Under the pieces are notes generated by a model, which ran no database searches, was not told the DNA's origin, and saw only the letters and a program-made list of their open reading frames with translations. A stretch of DNA of 64,000 nucleotides, from NCBI GenBank assembly GCA_035041965.1, contig JAPYMA010002755.1, positions 1 to 64,000 on the forward strand, written 5' to 3'. Within the stretch, counting starts at the first letter, position 1; every line of letters begins with the position of its first letter. A program made the translations under genes and the position numbers. Origin of the DNA: Anisakis pegreffii. Taxonomy: Eukaryota; Nematoda; Chromadorea; Rhabditida; Anisakidae. Positions 12,680 through 36,205 of the stretch are shown in pieces.

Positions 12680-14228
12680 ATGCACAGAGCTGTTGCCGGT
12701 AAGGTCGCGATGGTAAGTAATTTCTTAAGAATTATTTGGTTACATTCGGAAATATATTATTAAATTGCATACATATTCGCTGAAATAGAGTTTTAAAAAT
12801 CATTGATTCAGTGATCATATAAAGTCAGCTTATCGAGATGTTTACCGTCATTGATTTGTCAAAAACCGTTGATTAGGTATGCATAAAAGTGTGCTAGAAG
12901 AAGGTGAAGGAGGAAATATGTAATGACTTTCTAAAATAGTTTGTTTTAGCGATCTTTCGCGTTGGGTGCGGGTTTGTGTTCTGTAGCCGGAGCTGGTACT
13001 CTTTTGTATGCATTGGAGAATGCGATCAGAGTGGAAGCTGGTGAGCATGTTGTACACGCATATAAATTGCCTTGGTCACATTCCGGTCCGTTCTCATCGT
13101 TGGATATGGCTTCGTAAGTTTTACTTGCACTAAGCGAATGATACTTTGATTGAATTAACATTCAAACGATCAGTTATTAAAGCGTTCGTCGAGGCTATGA
13201 AGTGTACAAACAAGTGTGTGCAGCGTGTCATTCGATGAAGTTCATTCATTATCGCCATTTTGTTGACGTGTTTATGACTGAAGAAGAAGCGAAGGCTGAG
13301 GCTGCCGAGGCAACAATTCGCGATATCGATGATAAAGGTTGGCTAATCGGTGTTTTATTTTGTTACGTCATTACTAATGATAATGGTGATCACGTAAAGG
13401 AGCACCAATGGAACGACCTGGTATCTTAACTGATCCCCTGCCGGCACCCTACCCGAATAAGAAGGCCGCAGCAGCTGCCAATAACGGCGCAGCACCACCA
13501 GATCTGTCTTTGATGGCGCTGGCACGTCATGGTGGCGATGATTATATTTTCACATTACTCACTGGTTATTTTGATCCACCTGCTGGAGTTAAGGTCTGTT
13601 ATCTGTTAATTAGATTTTATAGTGATATGAATATGAATGATTAATTGTTAAAGGTGGATGAAGGGAAAGCATACAACCCATACTTTGCCGGTGGTGTTAT
13701 TTCCATGCCACAGCAGTTATACGATGAGGGCATCGATTATAAAGATGGTACTATTGCTACAATGTCGCAGCAAGCCAAGGATGTGGCCACATTTATGCAC
13801 TGGACTGCTGAACCATATCACGATACACGCAAACGTTGGGCTCTCAAGGTCGGTTCATTTGCCTTGTTTTCTCATTTTGATAATAGCAGTTGATTAGGTT
13901 CGAAATTATATTAAAACGCTTAGAACAATGTGCGAGACAGTATTGTGAGAATGAAACAGATAACGGTCAGAAAGTACATTAAATGAATATGATTCTGAAA
14001 ACAAAAAAAATTTATAATAGTTTGACGAAACATGGTGTTATTGCCTATAAATTTATCACTGGTTGGACCGAAATGTCTAATTATTTATAGGTTCTTGTGA
14101 TGATACCATTTGTAACATTTGTTATATTGTACGGCAAACGGTACGTTTGGTCATTTGTAAAGAATCAGAAGTTTGCATGGCGTACGGTAAGGGGACGTGA
14201 GCCACCAACTAAGGGTAAATCTTCGTAG
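12680..14228 (+). CDS. CYC1: Cytochrome c1, heme protein of respiratory complex III
   Basis: The subunit passes electrons from the Rieske protein to cytochrome c and sits in the inner mitochondrial membrane facing the intermembrane space. Six exons join cleanly: 12680-12712, 12950-13113, 13183-13337, 13400-13593, 13654-13848 and 14091-14228, giving 292 residues. The N-terminus is short and basic, then hydrophobic ([17 protein letters not shown]), as in a bipartite import signal. The heme c attachment motif CAACH lies at about 13219 in [28 protein letters not shown] and the [11 protein letters not shown] segment follow, the latter carrying the Met that is the axial ligand in the family. [16 protein letters not shown] and [10 protein letters not shown] precede the C-terminal membrane anchor ([20 protein letters not shown]). 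Nothing is missing. The presequence looks shorter than in vertebrates. Confidence 0.97.
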
Positions 14229-16231
14229 AACAAATCAACAAACGAATGGATTGTCACGAATGGTTCACTCATTGATCGCTGACAATCATTATAATATGAC
14301 ATAATTTGATATGATATGCTGCTTATAACCTCTTGAAATCATGCCTTTCATTTCTTGAATCTAGCCAGCAGAAATATTATAATTTTATTCATTTTAAATG
14401 TTTTCATGAACTGATTTCTACAACATCGCGATGTAACGATGTTTCATCAAAGAAACAGTGTATCAATTAGAGTTTATTTCTGTAGTTGTACAAGTTCATA
14501 GACATGCCATGATAGCATGTAATTATTTGTATGATTTCTTTTTTTTGAGGTTTGATATTTCTCACAATGATGATGCATAGCTTTTATGTGTAATTTTAAT
14601 TTATATTATTACTGTAAACATTGATCTATGAACAAATATTGTATTTAACTCTGTAAGTTTGAGAAGTAATTTGACATTACATTGTGAAAAGAAGAAATCG
14701 TAGAAGATTACTGCTCGGTGTTCAATCAATATTTTGATTGTTGATTAAACTACGTATATTTCATCACTATTGATAAGCGATCAATGATACATATTAGGTT
14801 CTATTTTTGAAGTTATATTCTTCATTTAATATCACTTTGTTTAATGACCATGAATTCTACCTCACACCCTGTCCCATCCAGTATGTTTCTTAGCATTAAG
14901 TTTATTCCAGATGACCGCATTTCATCCTGTACATCATCATTTGATTTGACAGCATATCGAATTGCTAACGACAACGGTCAATAGTTTTGGGAAGAGAAAC
15001 ATAATAAGGGGCAGAGTATTTGCAGTTTGAAGTGTTTTGTGGATATGACAAGAAACGACTGTCAACGGAAACTTTAAATTGATATGGTGTCGGATTACTG
15101 ATTTGAAGCAGTCGCTGTCCACCACCTGATGTCTTTTGCTTTGCATAATCAGCATTTTTTACGTTTATAAGTTAGCTATTCGGCAATAATTATGCTTCTT
15201 GCAAACGCTATGCTGTTGCTGTAACGATGTGGTGCATGCAATATGCGATATTAAGTTGGCTGATTATGTTCGTATTTATCAATCAGTCTGTCAGATTTGA
15301 TACTGTTAGGTAATAACGAGACTAATTGTTTAATTAATCATCATTCATTCGCAAACATTCGAACAAATTGCTTCATTGAATGAATGAACGTTGAGTAAAT
15401 GCTTGGTTGCAGTCTTTAGCAGTAGTTGTTAAACGAACTAATAAATGGATGGTGTCGACAAGTATTGTGCATATAAAGTTTATGTCTTCGCCGATATCGT
15501 GGACGTTCGTTTTTTTTTTTTGATAGCATGAATCTGTATATGACCATGTTATTAATTTCAAGTATCTGTCATTAGTGCGGTTGTAAATCTAGGATTAGAC
15601 GAATATATATTTGTATTGAATCGTTTGAATTATCCGAAAGTGATGAATTCATGCGTAGAACTTGTTTAAAGTAAAATTAGAAAAAATAGCACTGTTAGAT
15701 GAGTGGTTTCGATGGTGGGAAGCAGCTGTGGAAGCGGAAGGGAGCAGGGCAGTGGGCAGCTCAAGAGAATCTTCAACGAGTGACGAACAATAATGTTCTC
15801 TTCGCTCAATAAGTGAACTGCCTTACGTTCGTAAGTAGGCAGTTGAACTGAAACTGAAAGTCTTCTGCAGTAGCCTAATACCAAAACAGTCTTTTTGATG
15901 TATCGAACCTGTGAATTTGTCGAAGTCAACGTTTCTGTGAAGCATACCACATAAGGGCCTACTGCGGAAGTAAAACCTAAAAAGTGGAGCGGTCATACGA
16001 AGGGTTAGTGGTTTATATATTAAGGGATGCATCACTGTATTGTATATGAGAATTTTCTAATACTTTAAGGAAAGTTTTAGACTGTAGTTAGTTACCAAGT
16101 TAGAAGCTAGCAAACAATCTTTACGAAAGAAGAGATACTTCAAAGTTTATTTAAAGTTGGTGGTGAATGATATCGCTAAATCAATGAATTAGTAAAGTGA
16201 TCACAATCCATATGCCTATACACGTTTGCAG
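14229..16231. other. Tail-to-tail intergenic region
   Basis: This 2-kb stretch lies between the 3' ends of CYC1 and the ABHD18-like gene and should contain both 3' untranslated regions. It is AT-rich and has a T-run at about 15510-15520. I see no exon or repeat in it. Confidence 0.5.
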
Positions 16232-18703
<2,472 letters not shown>

Positions 18704-18705
<2 letters not shown>

Positions 18706-20152
18706 GGAACTCCAACTGACGTCGATCGCAGCCATTCGACTTGTACTCGCCAGTGGATCGAAACAACGTCTTGACCTACTGAGACAGATTGTAATTGATG
18801 ACATTAACTTTATCATAATCGTTCATTCACAAATCGATATTTGTTCACAGTTCATTACTCTAACTAATAATATGTACAGCATTCAAATTATAACGAAGCA
18901 GAGACAAAACGTTACATAGTGTGTGATTAACGAAAGATATAATGTGATGCACAAGAATTTAACAGCTGTGTTCATTTCATACGACAGGGTATTGAACCAA
19001 CTGTGAAGATATCCGATTATGCGGAAGATCTTAGTAAAGAAATGCCGGTGGCTGAATTCGTTCAAGAAACTGCCAGAAAGAAAGCTTTAGCAGTAGCGAA
19101 TCAAATGGTTAACTTCAGAGACTTTGCATTTTTCACAGAATTCACATCTAAAATTTCATACACACATTTTGGTTTTTTGTGAAGTTATTCAATTGTGGAA
19201 TGAAAGTTTATATCATTTTTCAAATGAATAAGATATTCGATAGAGTTTGATGGTTGACTTTATGCGATATTAGGAGTTTATTTCAATGCGTAAAAGTGAT
19301 AATAAATTTGAAAAATAGAAGTAGGAATGAGTAAATGGAAATATGCTTCTTTATATAGCAGTTTGTTGTATTAGTAACGATGAAATCAGAGTTTTTCACA
19401 AGTGTTTTCAAATTTAGCGATGAGCGCTAAAACAGGAGAGTTCACTGTGAACAATTATGAAAAAATTCAGAAAGAAGGTGAATACGATGTGATTTTGGGA
19501 TGCGATACGGTGATTGCGTTAGATGAGGAGATTATTGGAAAGCCGAACGATGCAGAGGACGCGATTCGTACACTAAAACGGTGCTTTATATTTCAGAAAA
19601 TGACTGCAGCTATTGATTTGCAAATTCATTATGACAGTTCACTTTCACCTCTAAACATTCCACTTAGATCAGTTGTACTCTATTGATGCAATCAGCTGAA
19701 TTAATTCATTTAGACTCAATAATTGCACGCATCAAGTATATTCCGGTGTTGCACTGCTCTATGCAAACGGCATCGAATTATTTCATGAACGGACACTTGT
19801 TAAATTCGGTTTAATACCTGACAGTGTTATAGAAAGATACGTTGAATCTGGAGAAGCAATGTGAGTGCATTCATCTAAATAATTTTTATTAAATCTCGAC
19901 TGCGACTCGTGCTAGGTATGCGACTGTTCGTTACTGGCAGTCATATGTAACGGCATAAGAATTGCAATTTTGAAATAAATATTCCGAAGTGAATTTATCC
20001 ATTGAAGAGGTCGAGCTGGTTCGTATGGAATACAGTGTGGTGGCGCAATGTTCGTCGAAAAAGTTGATGGATGTTTTTACAACGTCGTCGGCTTACCACT
20101 ACATCAAGTGATGAAAAGACTTTGGCGATTAACAAATATTATGAAATGTTGA
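18704..20152 (+). CDS. Maf/ASMTL-type nucleoside triphosphate pyrophosphatase
   Basis: Maf proteins hydrolyse dTTP, UTP or modified pyrimidine triphosphates to the monophosphate; in animals the domain is also the N-terminal part of ASMTL. Five exons give 229 residues: 18704-18790, 18988-19107, 19390-19580, 19714-19860 and 20008-20152. Motifs in order are RLVLASGSKQR (the family pattern is S-x-S-P-R-R, here with K and Q at the variable end), FVQETARKKALAVA, VILGCDTVIALDEEIIGKP with the Asp used as general base in the family, DAIRTLKRL, VYSGVALLY, YVESGEA and RAGSYGIQCGGAMFVEKVDG, then NVVGLPL near the C-terminus. The methyltransferase-like half of ASMTL is absent, so it is a stand-alone Maf protein. 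Its first exon lies opposite the start of the ABHD18-like gene. The start is the only ATG near the conserved N-terminal motif. Confidence 0.92.
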
Positions 20153-22369
20153 TCTGAGTTCAAATTAACCAACTCACTCCGTTTTATTTCAATAAAGGCA
20201 ATCTCAATACCCACTTCTTTCAAATCACATAAACTACTAATTATGTGCACTATCACTATATGAGCTTGTCCAATATTATTTTACTTCATTTCAAGTCTCT
20301 CATTCTCGTAACATTCAATCCATTCCCATCACAGACACACTTATCTCGATCACTATTTGTATAATGCGTTCTTAAGCAATCTCAAAGCTGAAAATCGTTG
20401 CTGAGCTGATTAAATAATAGAATAGAAATACGTGTATACGGCAAACGGAGTGTGAATTGGAATGATCTGCGTTGTTGAAATATGAAGTAAAGAGCAGATA
20501 AATGGATATAAGACCTCCTGATTTGATATCAGATGAAGGGTGATAATATCAGTGAATAACGAACGTAATTTAAAAAAAAAACACTTTATATCCATCTCAT
20601 TAAGAGCACATTCAAGTTAACAGATGAGTAGTCAATTAATTGATAGACAGAGTAACGAATCTGTCTTTACACACTTCTTTGAACAATACTCATTCACTAC
20701 TTATGATTTTCATTGATTGCAAATCACTTCTTTGAACAGACATTAATAATGTCGATTATCAATGGTACCAAGGTCAAGAATACTTTCAGGTCGATGCAAT
20801 TCAACTCTACTTTCTGTTTATTGCACAACAGAATAGATGCGCACTGAAAAGACACAAATTTCAGTGATATTCTGCGAGTGAACAATTGACGTCTAATGAA
20901 CCACAATAATTATTCATTTTGTTCGTCTAAGCGCGGATATCGAATCGAGCTTAGGCTACTCGAATGAGAAGCGAGAGATCATCGTGCTAGTCAATTAAGT
21001 CATTGCAAAAACGGACGTTAGTTTCTCACCTGCGTAAAATTTTGTGCGATAAATGGAAAGCCGATAATAATACTGATGATGAATAATAGATTTTGAAAAG
21101 AGCCTATGAAAACAATTAACATCACAACAAAAAAAGTATTAAACAAAGAAATACAAATACGAATAGGTATATCATCCATCACAAATTAATTCACTTCTGC
21201 AACTTAACCAATACAATTGTTCGTTGTTGAATAATAGACAAAAGAAACATCTTAAATGAACACCAATGTGAAAATTACAAACAATTAGTGAAATTAGAAG
21301 TGGTGAAATTTGCTGTGATGATAAGTACATGAATCACTGGGTGAATGAAGACAACTCTAATTGTCAATAATCAATAAAACATCTGATATAGAACATTAGC
21401 AAATTACTGTGACGAAGAAATCAAGCAATTAATAACAAAACGAATATTTAATAATATGAAAGAATAACGAAAAAATCACTGGGACAATAATGGTTCATTG
21501 GGTCGAAATCGAAACCGTACTTCGAATGATGATACAACCTGACATAGAGCGCATTTGAGTGAAGTGAATATCATTCATAAACACCGTATTGTACCAAAGA
21601 CATATTCAATACGAGAATAAAATACAAATCTGCAAAAATGAACACAAACAACACTAAATACACTGATATCGAAATGCATTATTATTGAGAAGTTAATGAC
21701 GTATCGTACGATGTTGCTATTACCATATACAATATTATTTCTGAAACGATATGATAATAAGAGGTGCTTGTTTTCGAAAGGAAGTTTTGTGGTGACCGAA
21801 GCGGATGAATTAATTCAACTTTTCTGCATGAGAATTGAGTACGTAATAATACTGCCCAGCATATGATTAAATCAATAATGTTCGTGATTATTCAATTCAT
21901 TTTTCCATTCGCCCGCAAAAAAACAGCGTCGTAACAATAACAGCGTTTCATTCAGAACAGCAACAATTACGTCGGTTTTATTAGGAGCCATGCTGAGTTT
22001 GAAACAAAAAGAAAAAAACAAATCTCGAAGAGAATGAGAAACATCTTAATGATATTTACACAGCTAATCGAAACTAAACGACAAGATAATGACTAATATT
22101 GACTACCGATCGTGTTGTACTAATGACAAGGAGACTAGTAAGTAGAAAAACAGCCAATGTAACAGTGAGTTTGTCAAATAACAAAGTTTTCCTGGGATTT
22201 TTGCATGAAAAGACATAAAAATAAATATCACAAAGAACAACAACTTCAATAACAATAATGACAAATTGTTTAGTGTCAAACAAAAACAAGGATAAACTTT
22301 TGGGAATAAAGGGCATTCCACCGATACGATAACAAAATATTCACAAGTGAGCACTAACAGATCGATAAA
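20153..22369. other. Tail-to-tail intergenic region
   Basis: About 2.2 kb lie between the 3' ends of the Maf-type gene and the MSK-type kinase. The sequence is AT-rich with many AAT/ATT-like words and no conserved coding segment on either strand. It should include the 3' untranslated regions of both genes. Confidence 0.5.
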
Positions 22370-28897
<6,528 letters not shown>

Positions 28898-28900
28898 TCT

Positions 28901-28906
28901 CCTGTA
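28901..28906 (-). promoter_or_regulatory. Splice acceptor 4 nt before the MSK start codon
   Basis: On the minus strand TTTACAG is followed by GAGA and the ATG at 28897. A 3' splice site so close to a start with no obvious upstream coding exon suggests addition of a spliced leader in a nematode. An ordinary cis-spliced 5' exon remains possible. Confidence 0.5.
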
Positions 28907-31900
28907 AATTACTATATGAAGCACATTGCTCCTGATTTCATATAAACAGACGTTATCCACTGAATTGAGAGCAATGTTTATATTTCATTTAAATAACAGC
29001 AAAGCTTTAGCGGTATGCAAGTGTTTTTGTGAGTAATTGGTTATTCGGCTGAAGTTACGCGATGAATTATGTAAGCAGTTTTTGGAATTCATGACGAACG
29101 ATAATTTTTACATGGCAGATACTAGGTACTAGTGTACCTTTTTTTTAAAATACCCGTTTGTAGTGAAATCATGAACGTTGAGTGCTATATGGGGAATAAT
29201 ATCGTTACATGTGGTATGTTATGAATGGGATGACGTACATTCCGTTGGTTTTGTTAAAATGATCTTACAGTTTTTCGAAGTATTTCGAGTAGTGCATAAC
29301 TCTTCCAATTCTTCTGAAATGTTCGACAGTAAAAACTGAGAAATACTTTAGTTTAGTGTTAAGTTTTCTGAAGCAATTATTCCGGTTCCACAAGAAAACA
29401 GCATCGGTAATGTATGTTTGTATTGCGATTAGCGGAATGCATGGGTGTGGAAGAAAGTGAAGCTTTGGTCGTATTATCAATAAGGCATAAAAGCAAGTTG
29501 ATGGACTCTGATACGATTACGATTGACTACAGTGAAACAAAGACAGCCTTTATCAAATAGATCAGAAGTTCTCAGTCTGGAGAGATTGCCAGCCAATTAA
29601 TCGACGGAAACGGTACATGCAGGGTAATTCTGATGAAAGAGACATTAGCTAAGCGAATCTGAATCATAGAGGGTGATTTTGGAATGCATAGGTTGATGCA
29701 TTTAGATGAGGAATGTTTGACGCAACTTATGGTCACTCATGTTAAGAAGACTGTTCAAACCGGTTCGTTCAATTTGTCATTGCAAGCTTAATCCTAATCC
29801 CTGTCAATATTGAGATTAAAATCAAGATTCCTTTTATTGATACCGTAATTTCTTTTATCAAACGCCCAATATATATTTACCAGTGCCTTCCTTTTTTTCA
29901 ACGTCTTCATGGTTTTAGCAGAAAGGAATTTGGCTATATTCTTGGCCCGACTGGGCGATTAGAACCACGGTTGACTCTGTCTTATATGTGCCAACTGGGA
30001 AATAGACTGACTGTGTCATATGTGTGTCCACTCTGTCACGTGGGAATAAATCAAACTTCTGTTGCTTTTTGCCATTTAGTTGTTTTTATTTGCATAACTG
30101 ACTGCGGTTAATCAATGTTCCTTTCGATAGTAGCAAACGAATTGTAGCCTGTAGAGGAACTTTGCGCGACGGTTCATCTTATTTGCGTAAGAATCTTGCC
30201 AGAAATGCTCAGAACTAGGCTTGACACTGACGACAAGCAGTGAAGTTTCAACTTGATAGCTTTATTGTTTAGGCATGCATCAGTAGCATTCGGGTCATTC
30301 ACGACGAACTTAGGTAATAGTGAATATTAAAAATGTTCGAGCAGTTAAGGGTTAAACGTTTGATGCGATAGAAAATCGGACAGGAAAGGAGTGATACTTT
30401 TTTTAGTCATAACTCGTAATCGCTCAACAACTCACTCTAAAGTTGAATGAAACAAGTTTGAAGCTTTACTAATTTGGCAAGCTTAACCGCAAAGTAAACT
30501 CAAGGAGAGAGTAATGGAAACAGTAAACGCATGAAAAACAAGGAAGGATGAATTCGTTTCACTTATAATATCAAAGAATTGATCACATCAAAATGAACAA
30601 AAGGGTAAAATATCATAAAAAGCTAAGGAATAATGAGAACGGACAAATTTCGCAGGATAAATCAATAAGACAAAGTAGGTGTGCACGAAGAATTGTTTTC
30701 AGATGGGATGACTTCTAACGTATTCCGAATAACATTCTCAAGTGTTTATGTTATCTACGAGTACCGTTTATCAAACTGCACTGCACTCATATAAACAAAC
30801 GGTGGCTGAATCGTTCCTTTCCAGTAGCTATCAACATATGCTTGAAAATTGATTATCAGAAAATACCAGATTCAATTCTGGCAGCGTTCCAAGAATGCAA
30901 TAGGCTTCATGGTTATCACCAGCTGTGACCATACAGCCTCTAGAAATCAAGCAATCTAGCCTTACCTACTGAACATATAGACCTAGGCTCAAGCCCAGGC
31001 GCACTCTTAGGTTTACCATTTCAATTAGATAGGGCTGAATTGATGACATCTATATGCAGATGACTTTTACGGCTCGGCTGTTGAAATGATATCGTTCTTC
31101 AAGGGCGTGAACCGTATGTGCACCTTATCAGGCAATGTAATGTTTTATTTTCCTACTTGATACATAATTCATTTTGATAATACATCCACTTGTCTTTCAG
31201 AGTATACATACACAAGTTCATCAAGGATTCGCTCAACTATAGTTCGCAGTGTACGGTTATGATTCTATCATAACGACTTCTTTTGACATTTTGGAACGTC
31301 GTATGTTTGTTTTTATCATCACATTCATCCGTTTTCAGTATTGATTTCCTTTGTTTTTCTTCTCATCCTCATTCCTTACTAATATTTTTAAATTCAATCA
31401 TTATAAATCAAACAAAAGCACTGTCTTAACACTCTTTTCAGTTAGAAAAAACAATTTTTTTGAATCGTCAATCGATCGAGAAACAGTCATTCTTTCAACG
31501 AGCGAGAAGGAAACATTTATAAAAACAAAACACATTAAAGAAAGGGATTATGTAAGGAATACATAAAAGTACATTTTAGCATAAAAGACGCTATGCGATG
31601 CGTCAAGCGTGCACATCAATAGAAAGGTTCAGTAAAAGGGTGTAATTAAAAGCAAACAAAAATGACCATCAAATACCTGATACAGCAGTGAAAGATGAAC
31701 GGAGACATTGAATAGATAAAAGCGATGTGGTATTGATTGACTGAATAATTAATAGTACGTTAAATGAAACTGCTTGCAATCGCAATGATTAAGAGTTATG
31801 AACAAGCGATAAGAATGTGAATGTAAACTGGATGGATAAACGTAATGGCAAAAAAGTGAGTAAAGCAATAACAATGTTTACCGTATGAATAACATTACTA

Positions 31901-32609
31901 GGCAGTATTTTATTCGTTGTTGGTATTTTTCAACGCAACTGGTTGTTCAAATAGCTGAATAATGACTGGAAATTCTTCACAACAACATACATCTATTCAA
32001 AAGTCTATCAGAATCTTTAGTAATCATCAGTTCGTTGTTTATTCGGTCGTTTTTGGAATTAGTAACTGATACTTTGATATTTTATTATTATCAGCTTATA
32101 TCTTTCTTATGTAGCTTCCATCCTCAAATTACTTACATGTGGACAAGAAAGGTTACTTTCATCATATGAATATTACTCTTCTCAGTTTACTGCAGAAAGT
32201 TCGATCTCAGCATAATTATTTATTCGTCTTTCACGTGCATTCCATTTGGGAGTGCAGCATGCATTCCATTTCTTTCACGTGCATTTGGGATAGAAAATTA
32301 TGAATAGACAATCTTGTGTATATTTGAACAATAGGATAAAAGACACTTGATATTTATTATTGCTTATGAGACTAGTTGTTTATTGTCATTATCGCCGTTA
32401 CTGTTTTTAAGTCGTTACTGTTATTATCATATTCACTGTTTTTGTTATCGTCAACACGTGATGCGATTGTGATAAAGTATTTCTGAAGTGTTAAAGTATC
32501 TCATCGCATTTTAAACTATATTTTATCGTTGATTCATCTTGTTACCGTTTTGCAGGTCATTGCAGGCCATTGGTTAACCCTGAATTGGAGTTAAGTGGTG
32601 CCAATCAAT
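28907..32609. other. Intergenic, about 3.7 kb
   Basis: The stretch lies between the divergent MSK-type and TLCD-like genes and should contain both promoters. CCTAGGCTCAAGCCCAGG near 30990 resembles the Y-TAGG-rich words at 1295 and 61521. I see no conserved exon. Confidence 0.5.
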
Positions 32610-34086
32610 ATGAATATCACTGAATGGACTTCTTATGAATGGAAAAAATTTGGCATTGGATGCTTTCAAGTTTGTTCTCTTTTCTATGCACGTTCAGTTA
32701 GAAAGCTTTTCTCATTTAGTTGATGAAAAAGTTAAGTAGAAATGATTGATCAATTAAATAAATGGTAATAGTATTGAGTTATCTGTTTCCGTTCTCCTAT
32801 ATACGTCTGTATCAAAATGATCTATTTGTTCGTTGAGTATTTTATTTTGCTGAATGCTGAGCATTAGTCGAAATAACAAATAGAAAACGAGCAGATAACG
32901 GAAACGATCATTTTAAGAAGTGGCGACAGATATAGCAACGCTAGTATTCAGGTAATATTGTCGTTCGCGAGTTTTCGTTTGATGCAATTCGCGGTGAGGT
33001 GGTACTTGTTTGGTAAATGCACATTCCGTACGTTCTCATACTTCGGTTGGCGACAGAATTTGACGGCGAATGAACGTGACAACGAAGTGGATATGCGGAA
33101 CAGCCAATCACTTCTGGTCAGTTCGATTTGATATGATATTGAAATGTATGTGAAGCAATCAGTGATCATTCCAAATAGGTTGTTCCACCGAATAAGAAGT
33201 GGCGTATTTCGAACGAAGCAGTCTCACTGATTCACTCAGTCGTATCTGGCTCATGGGCTCTCTACACATGTCTCGTATATCCTCAACTTTTCGATGATAT
33301 GATCATCTTTTGGAATAGTTTCGCCCACTATTTGGTGAGTTTGTTGTTTAAATGTAATCGTTGAAATATTACTCAATTAATTTCAAACGTTTACCGACAT
33401 AAATGTGCCGTAATTTACATTTATTTCTTCGAAAATTGTTGTTTTTAAAAATTATTGATTATTGTTGTGCTAGGTTGGGTTTTATGTAAGGCGAACTGAG
33501 AACTCGTGGAAAGAACAGTCATGTGAGCAGCATTTCAGATACTTTTATCAACAGGATATTTAATTCATGATCTCATTGATTTACTTACAAATGAACGTTC
33601 TTTACGCATTATGGAGTTGTTATTTCATCACGTTATTGTCTTAATGGCATTCGCAGTCACATTTGTTTCTAATCTCTTTCAAGGTTAGTCATTATTACCT
33701 TTGCCGTTAGTCAGTTAGATCCATCCACCAGTTTGCTAACAACAAATAATAACTTTTCAGCCGTAGTTGTGTGTGGACTGTTGATGGAGTTAAATAGCAT
33801 ATTTCTGCATTCTCGTTCTTTACTGAATCTTTATGGTGTTGCGAAAACATCGACCGCATTCCGTATAATTGCACTCATTAACATTATCACATTCGCACTG
33901 TTTCGCATGGTTATCAGTGCTTATCTGATCTACTGGCAGATCACGAGTGCATGGTCTAGTCAATTGTTTTTGGGATATTCAATCATCGCACTTATTATCA
34001 TCTTATCACTTGGATCCACTAACACAATCCTTTGTTATCGGTTATATTTTTATCCATTTATCATTATTAGAACTCGTATGGAATGA
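32610..34086 (+). CDS. TLC-domain membrane protein, TLCD1/2-like
   Basis: The TLCD1/2 family (FLD-1 in C. elegans) limits polyunsaturated phospholipid content and membrane fluidity at the plasma membrane. Three exons are well supported and phase-consistent: 33179-33334, 33539-33683 and 33761-34086. They encode LIHSVVSGSWALYTC, SFAHYLILLSTGYLIHD, IMELLFHHVIVLMAFAVTF with the conserved HH of the family, VCGLLMELNSIFLHSRSLL, FRIIALINIITFALFRMV and two further hydrophobic segments ending in RTRME. Six or more membrane spans are evident. The first exon 32610-32696 (MNITEWTSYEW...) is a guess: it joins in phase and would give 237 residues, close to the family length, but its donor GTTAGA is ordinary and another 5' exon may exist. 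Ceramide synthases share the fold but not this spacing. Confidence 0.8.
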
Positions 34087-36205
34087 TAACGGCGGTAATT
34101 TAATCCGAATCAAAACTGAATTAATAGATGCTGTTAAGAACGATGGTGGTAATAACAGGGATAAGAATAGAAATAGAAGTGCCAGTAATAATAATGGTAA
34201 TAGTAATAACGATACTTGATTGATGTAACCAATATGTAGAAAAATGATGTTGCGGAACGTTTCGACGCAATGCATCAACTTCAGATTCGTTACATTTATA
34301 CACACTGATGCTTGTCTTGTGCGCAGTGGTTTGGTCATTCAGGGTATCATTATTAGTATTGGCTAATTGAAGGGTGTTGGCGGCCGATGGTTTGTTGGGT
34401 GCATCACGTGCCCGTAGAAGAGCTGTGCCGAAAAGTGAGAAGGAGTGTGAAGAGCAACAACAACAACAACAACAGGCAGTGTGTTCACCGAATACGCAGT
34501 TGGTGGACTCGAGTAATCTCGAAGTATGACTCGTTTATTCATCAACGGTTGACATTAATTGACGTATACACGAGTTTGTGTACACAAACGTGTACCATTT
34601 GATTTTGTTTCAGTTTTCTTTGCACTCCACTAATTTATTTGCATTCCTTAACAGTCATCACCAATTGCTACAGCAATGGCCTCATGCTTGTTTTTTTTGT
34701 TTAATTCTATTTGTTCGCTTATCTGTTCGATTTAATTATTTATGTGTAATTTTATATTGAGAAGTTGTGTTGTTATAACTGTGAAATGTGACGATTCATT
34801 GGTTTGTATACGAAGCATTCATTGGTCTGCAACAGTCGTCCTTTGATTCGTTGCAACTTTCGAAACGTTTATTTGTCGATTCTTCATTTTCTATTACCTT
34901 GTTGCAGTTGTTATTTATTTGTTATATCTGTACTTGAACTTTGAACGCATTTCATCGTTTATTCACATTCTGCAAGTGCTCTCTGCTATCTATTCAGTAT
35001 AATGCATATTATTATAATTATTGAGTCTGATTGTTTATTTCATTGTTATTGAAATGTTTACATTCTTGACAATTTGTTGTTTTTTTTTGCATTGATGTAA
35101 TTTTCGCAAAGACATTCATCAATTCTGAATACTGCATTGAACATGCACATAAGTCTTAAATAATGTCATTGTTTACGCATTCATTTATCGTCATCATACT
35201 GTCGTATACGAGAAGCGGTTCTCGATCTTGACTCGTATCGAATGTTCACTGATGACTGTTGTCTGTTCGTTGTCCTGAAAGTGCTATTTCAAAATATCCA
35301 TCGCTCATTATGAGTGTATGTGTTGTTCGCAAGTGCTAAACTTGTTTTCTTTATTATTTATCCCAGTCATAGGTCAGCTCATTCATTTATTCACCGAACG
35401 CTCCCGTCAAAAACTGAGTCATCAGTCTGCACATGCCAATTTCGATTTAAAAATATTCTGATTAATTCCAGTCTCGATTTGAGAGAATTCTATCAATAAT
35501 CCCAACATCATACAGTATTATTTATAGTCATGATGTTCTAATCTTTTCACCTGCACTTTACATTAGTGACCATTATTAAAGCTTACTTTATTCACGCATA
35601 TAACGTTGTAAATCCAGTCATCTGATCGTATTTGTCTACATTCTTTCTTTCACTCTATATAAAAACTAATAACAATAATACATTAATCATTCCATTAATT
35701 GCATTATTCATCGCCATCTCATTGTTTGGACCTCCATTTTATACATTTCGCAAATGAAGTGGAAATCAGATGATAAAATATTGAAATAATATGTGCATCA
35801 AATGCGTAATGAAACCAGTCAACGTCTAGTGTCCGCACCAGTCAATCACTAACATGTACGCATTCTATCTGTCTTGACGTGTCATCTTGTTTACCGTAAT
35901 ACTGTTGAAGGCGTATTGATAAAACATTTTTTTAAAACCACCTCACTTTATACTACCTGACTCCTCCACAATGGACTCTTTTTAAAACACTTCGGATGCG
36001 GAAAGCTGCGTATAATACCGCTTATGTAATAACCAAATAACGATTTATTTTCATATGTAATAAAAGTATATGTACCATACTAAATAGTAGTAAATATGCA
36101 ATGTAAAAACAATATATCACTAATATTATACTACAAAAACCATTCAACTGACTTCGCTGAGTCAAATACTGAGATGATGAAGGAAGAGCAGAGTGGATAT
36201 ACGTT
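34087..36205. other. Tail-to-tail intergenic region with a CAA microsatellite
   Basis: A short (CAA)n run of about six units lies at 34454-34473, following AAT-rich simple sequence at about 34150-34210. The rest is AT-rich with no coding segment that I recognise. It should contain the 3' untranslated regions of the TLCD-like and COX5B genes. Confidence 0.6.

Noticed and set aside
33475..33485. An 11-nt micro-exon in the TLCD-like gene (VGF)
   Set aside because: It breaks the phase; a direct join of 33334 to 33539 restores HYLILLSTGYLIHD, which fits the family.
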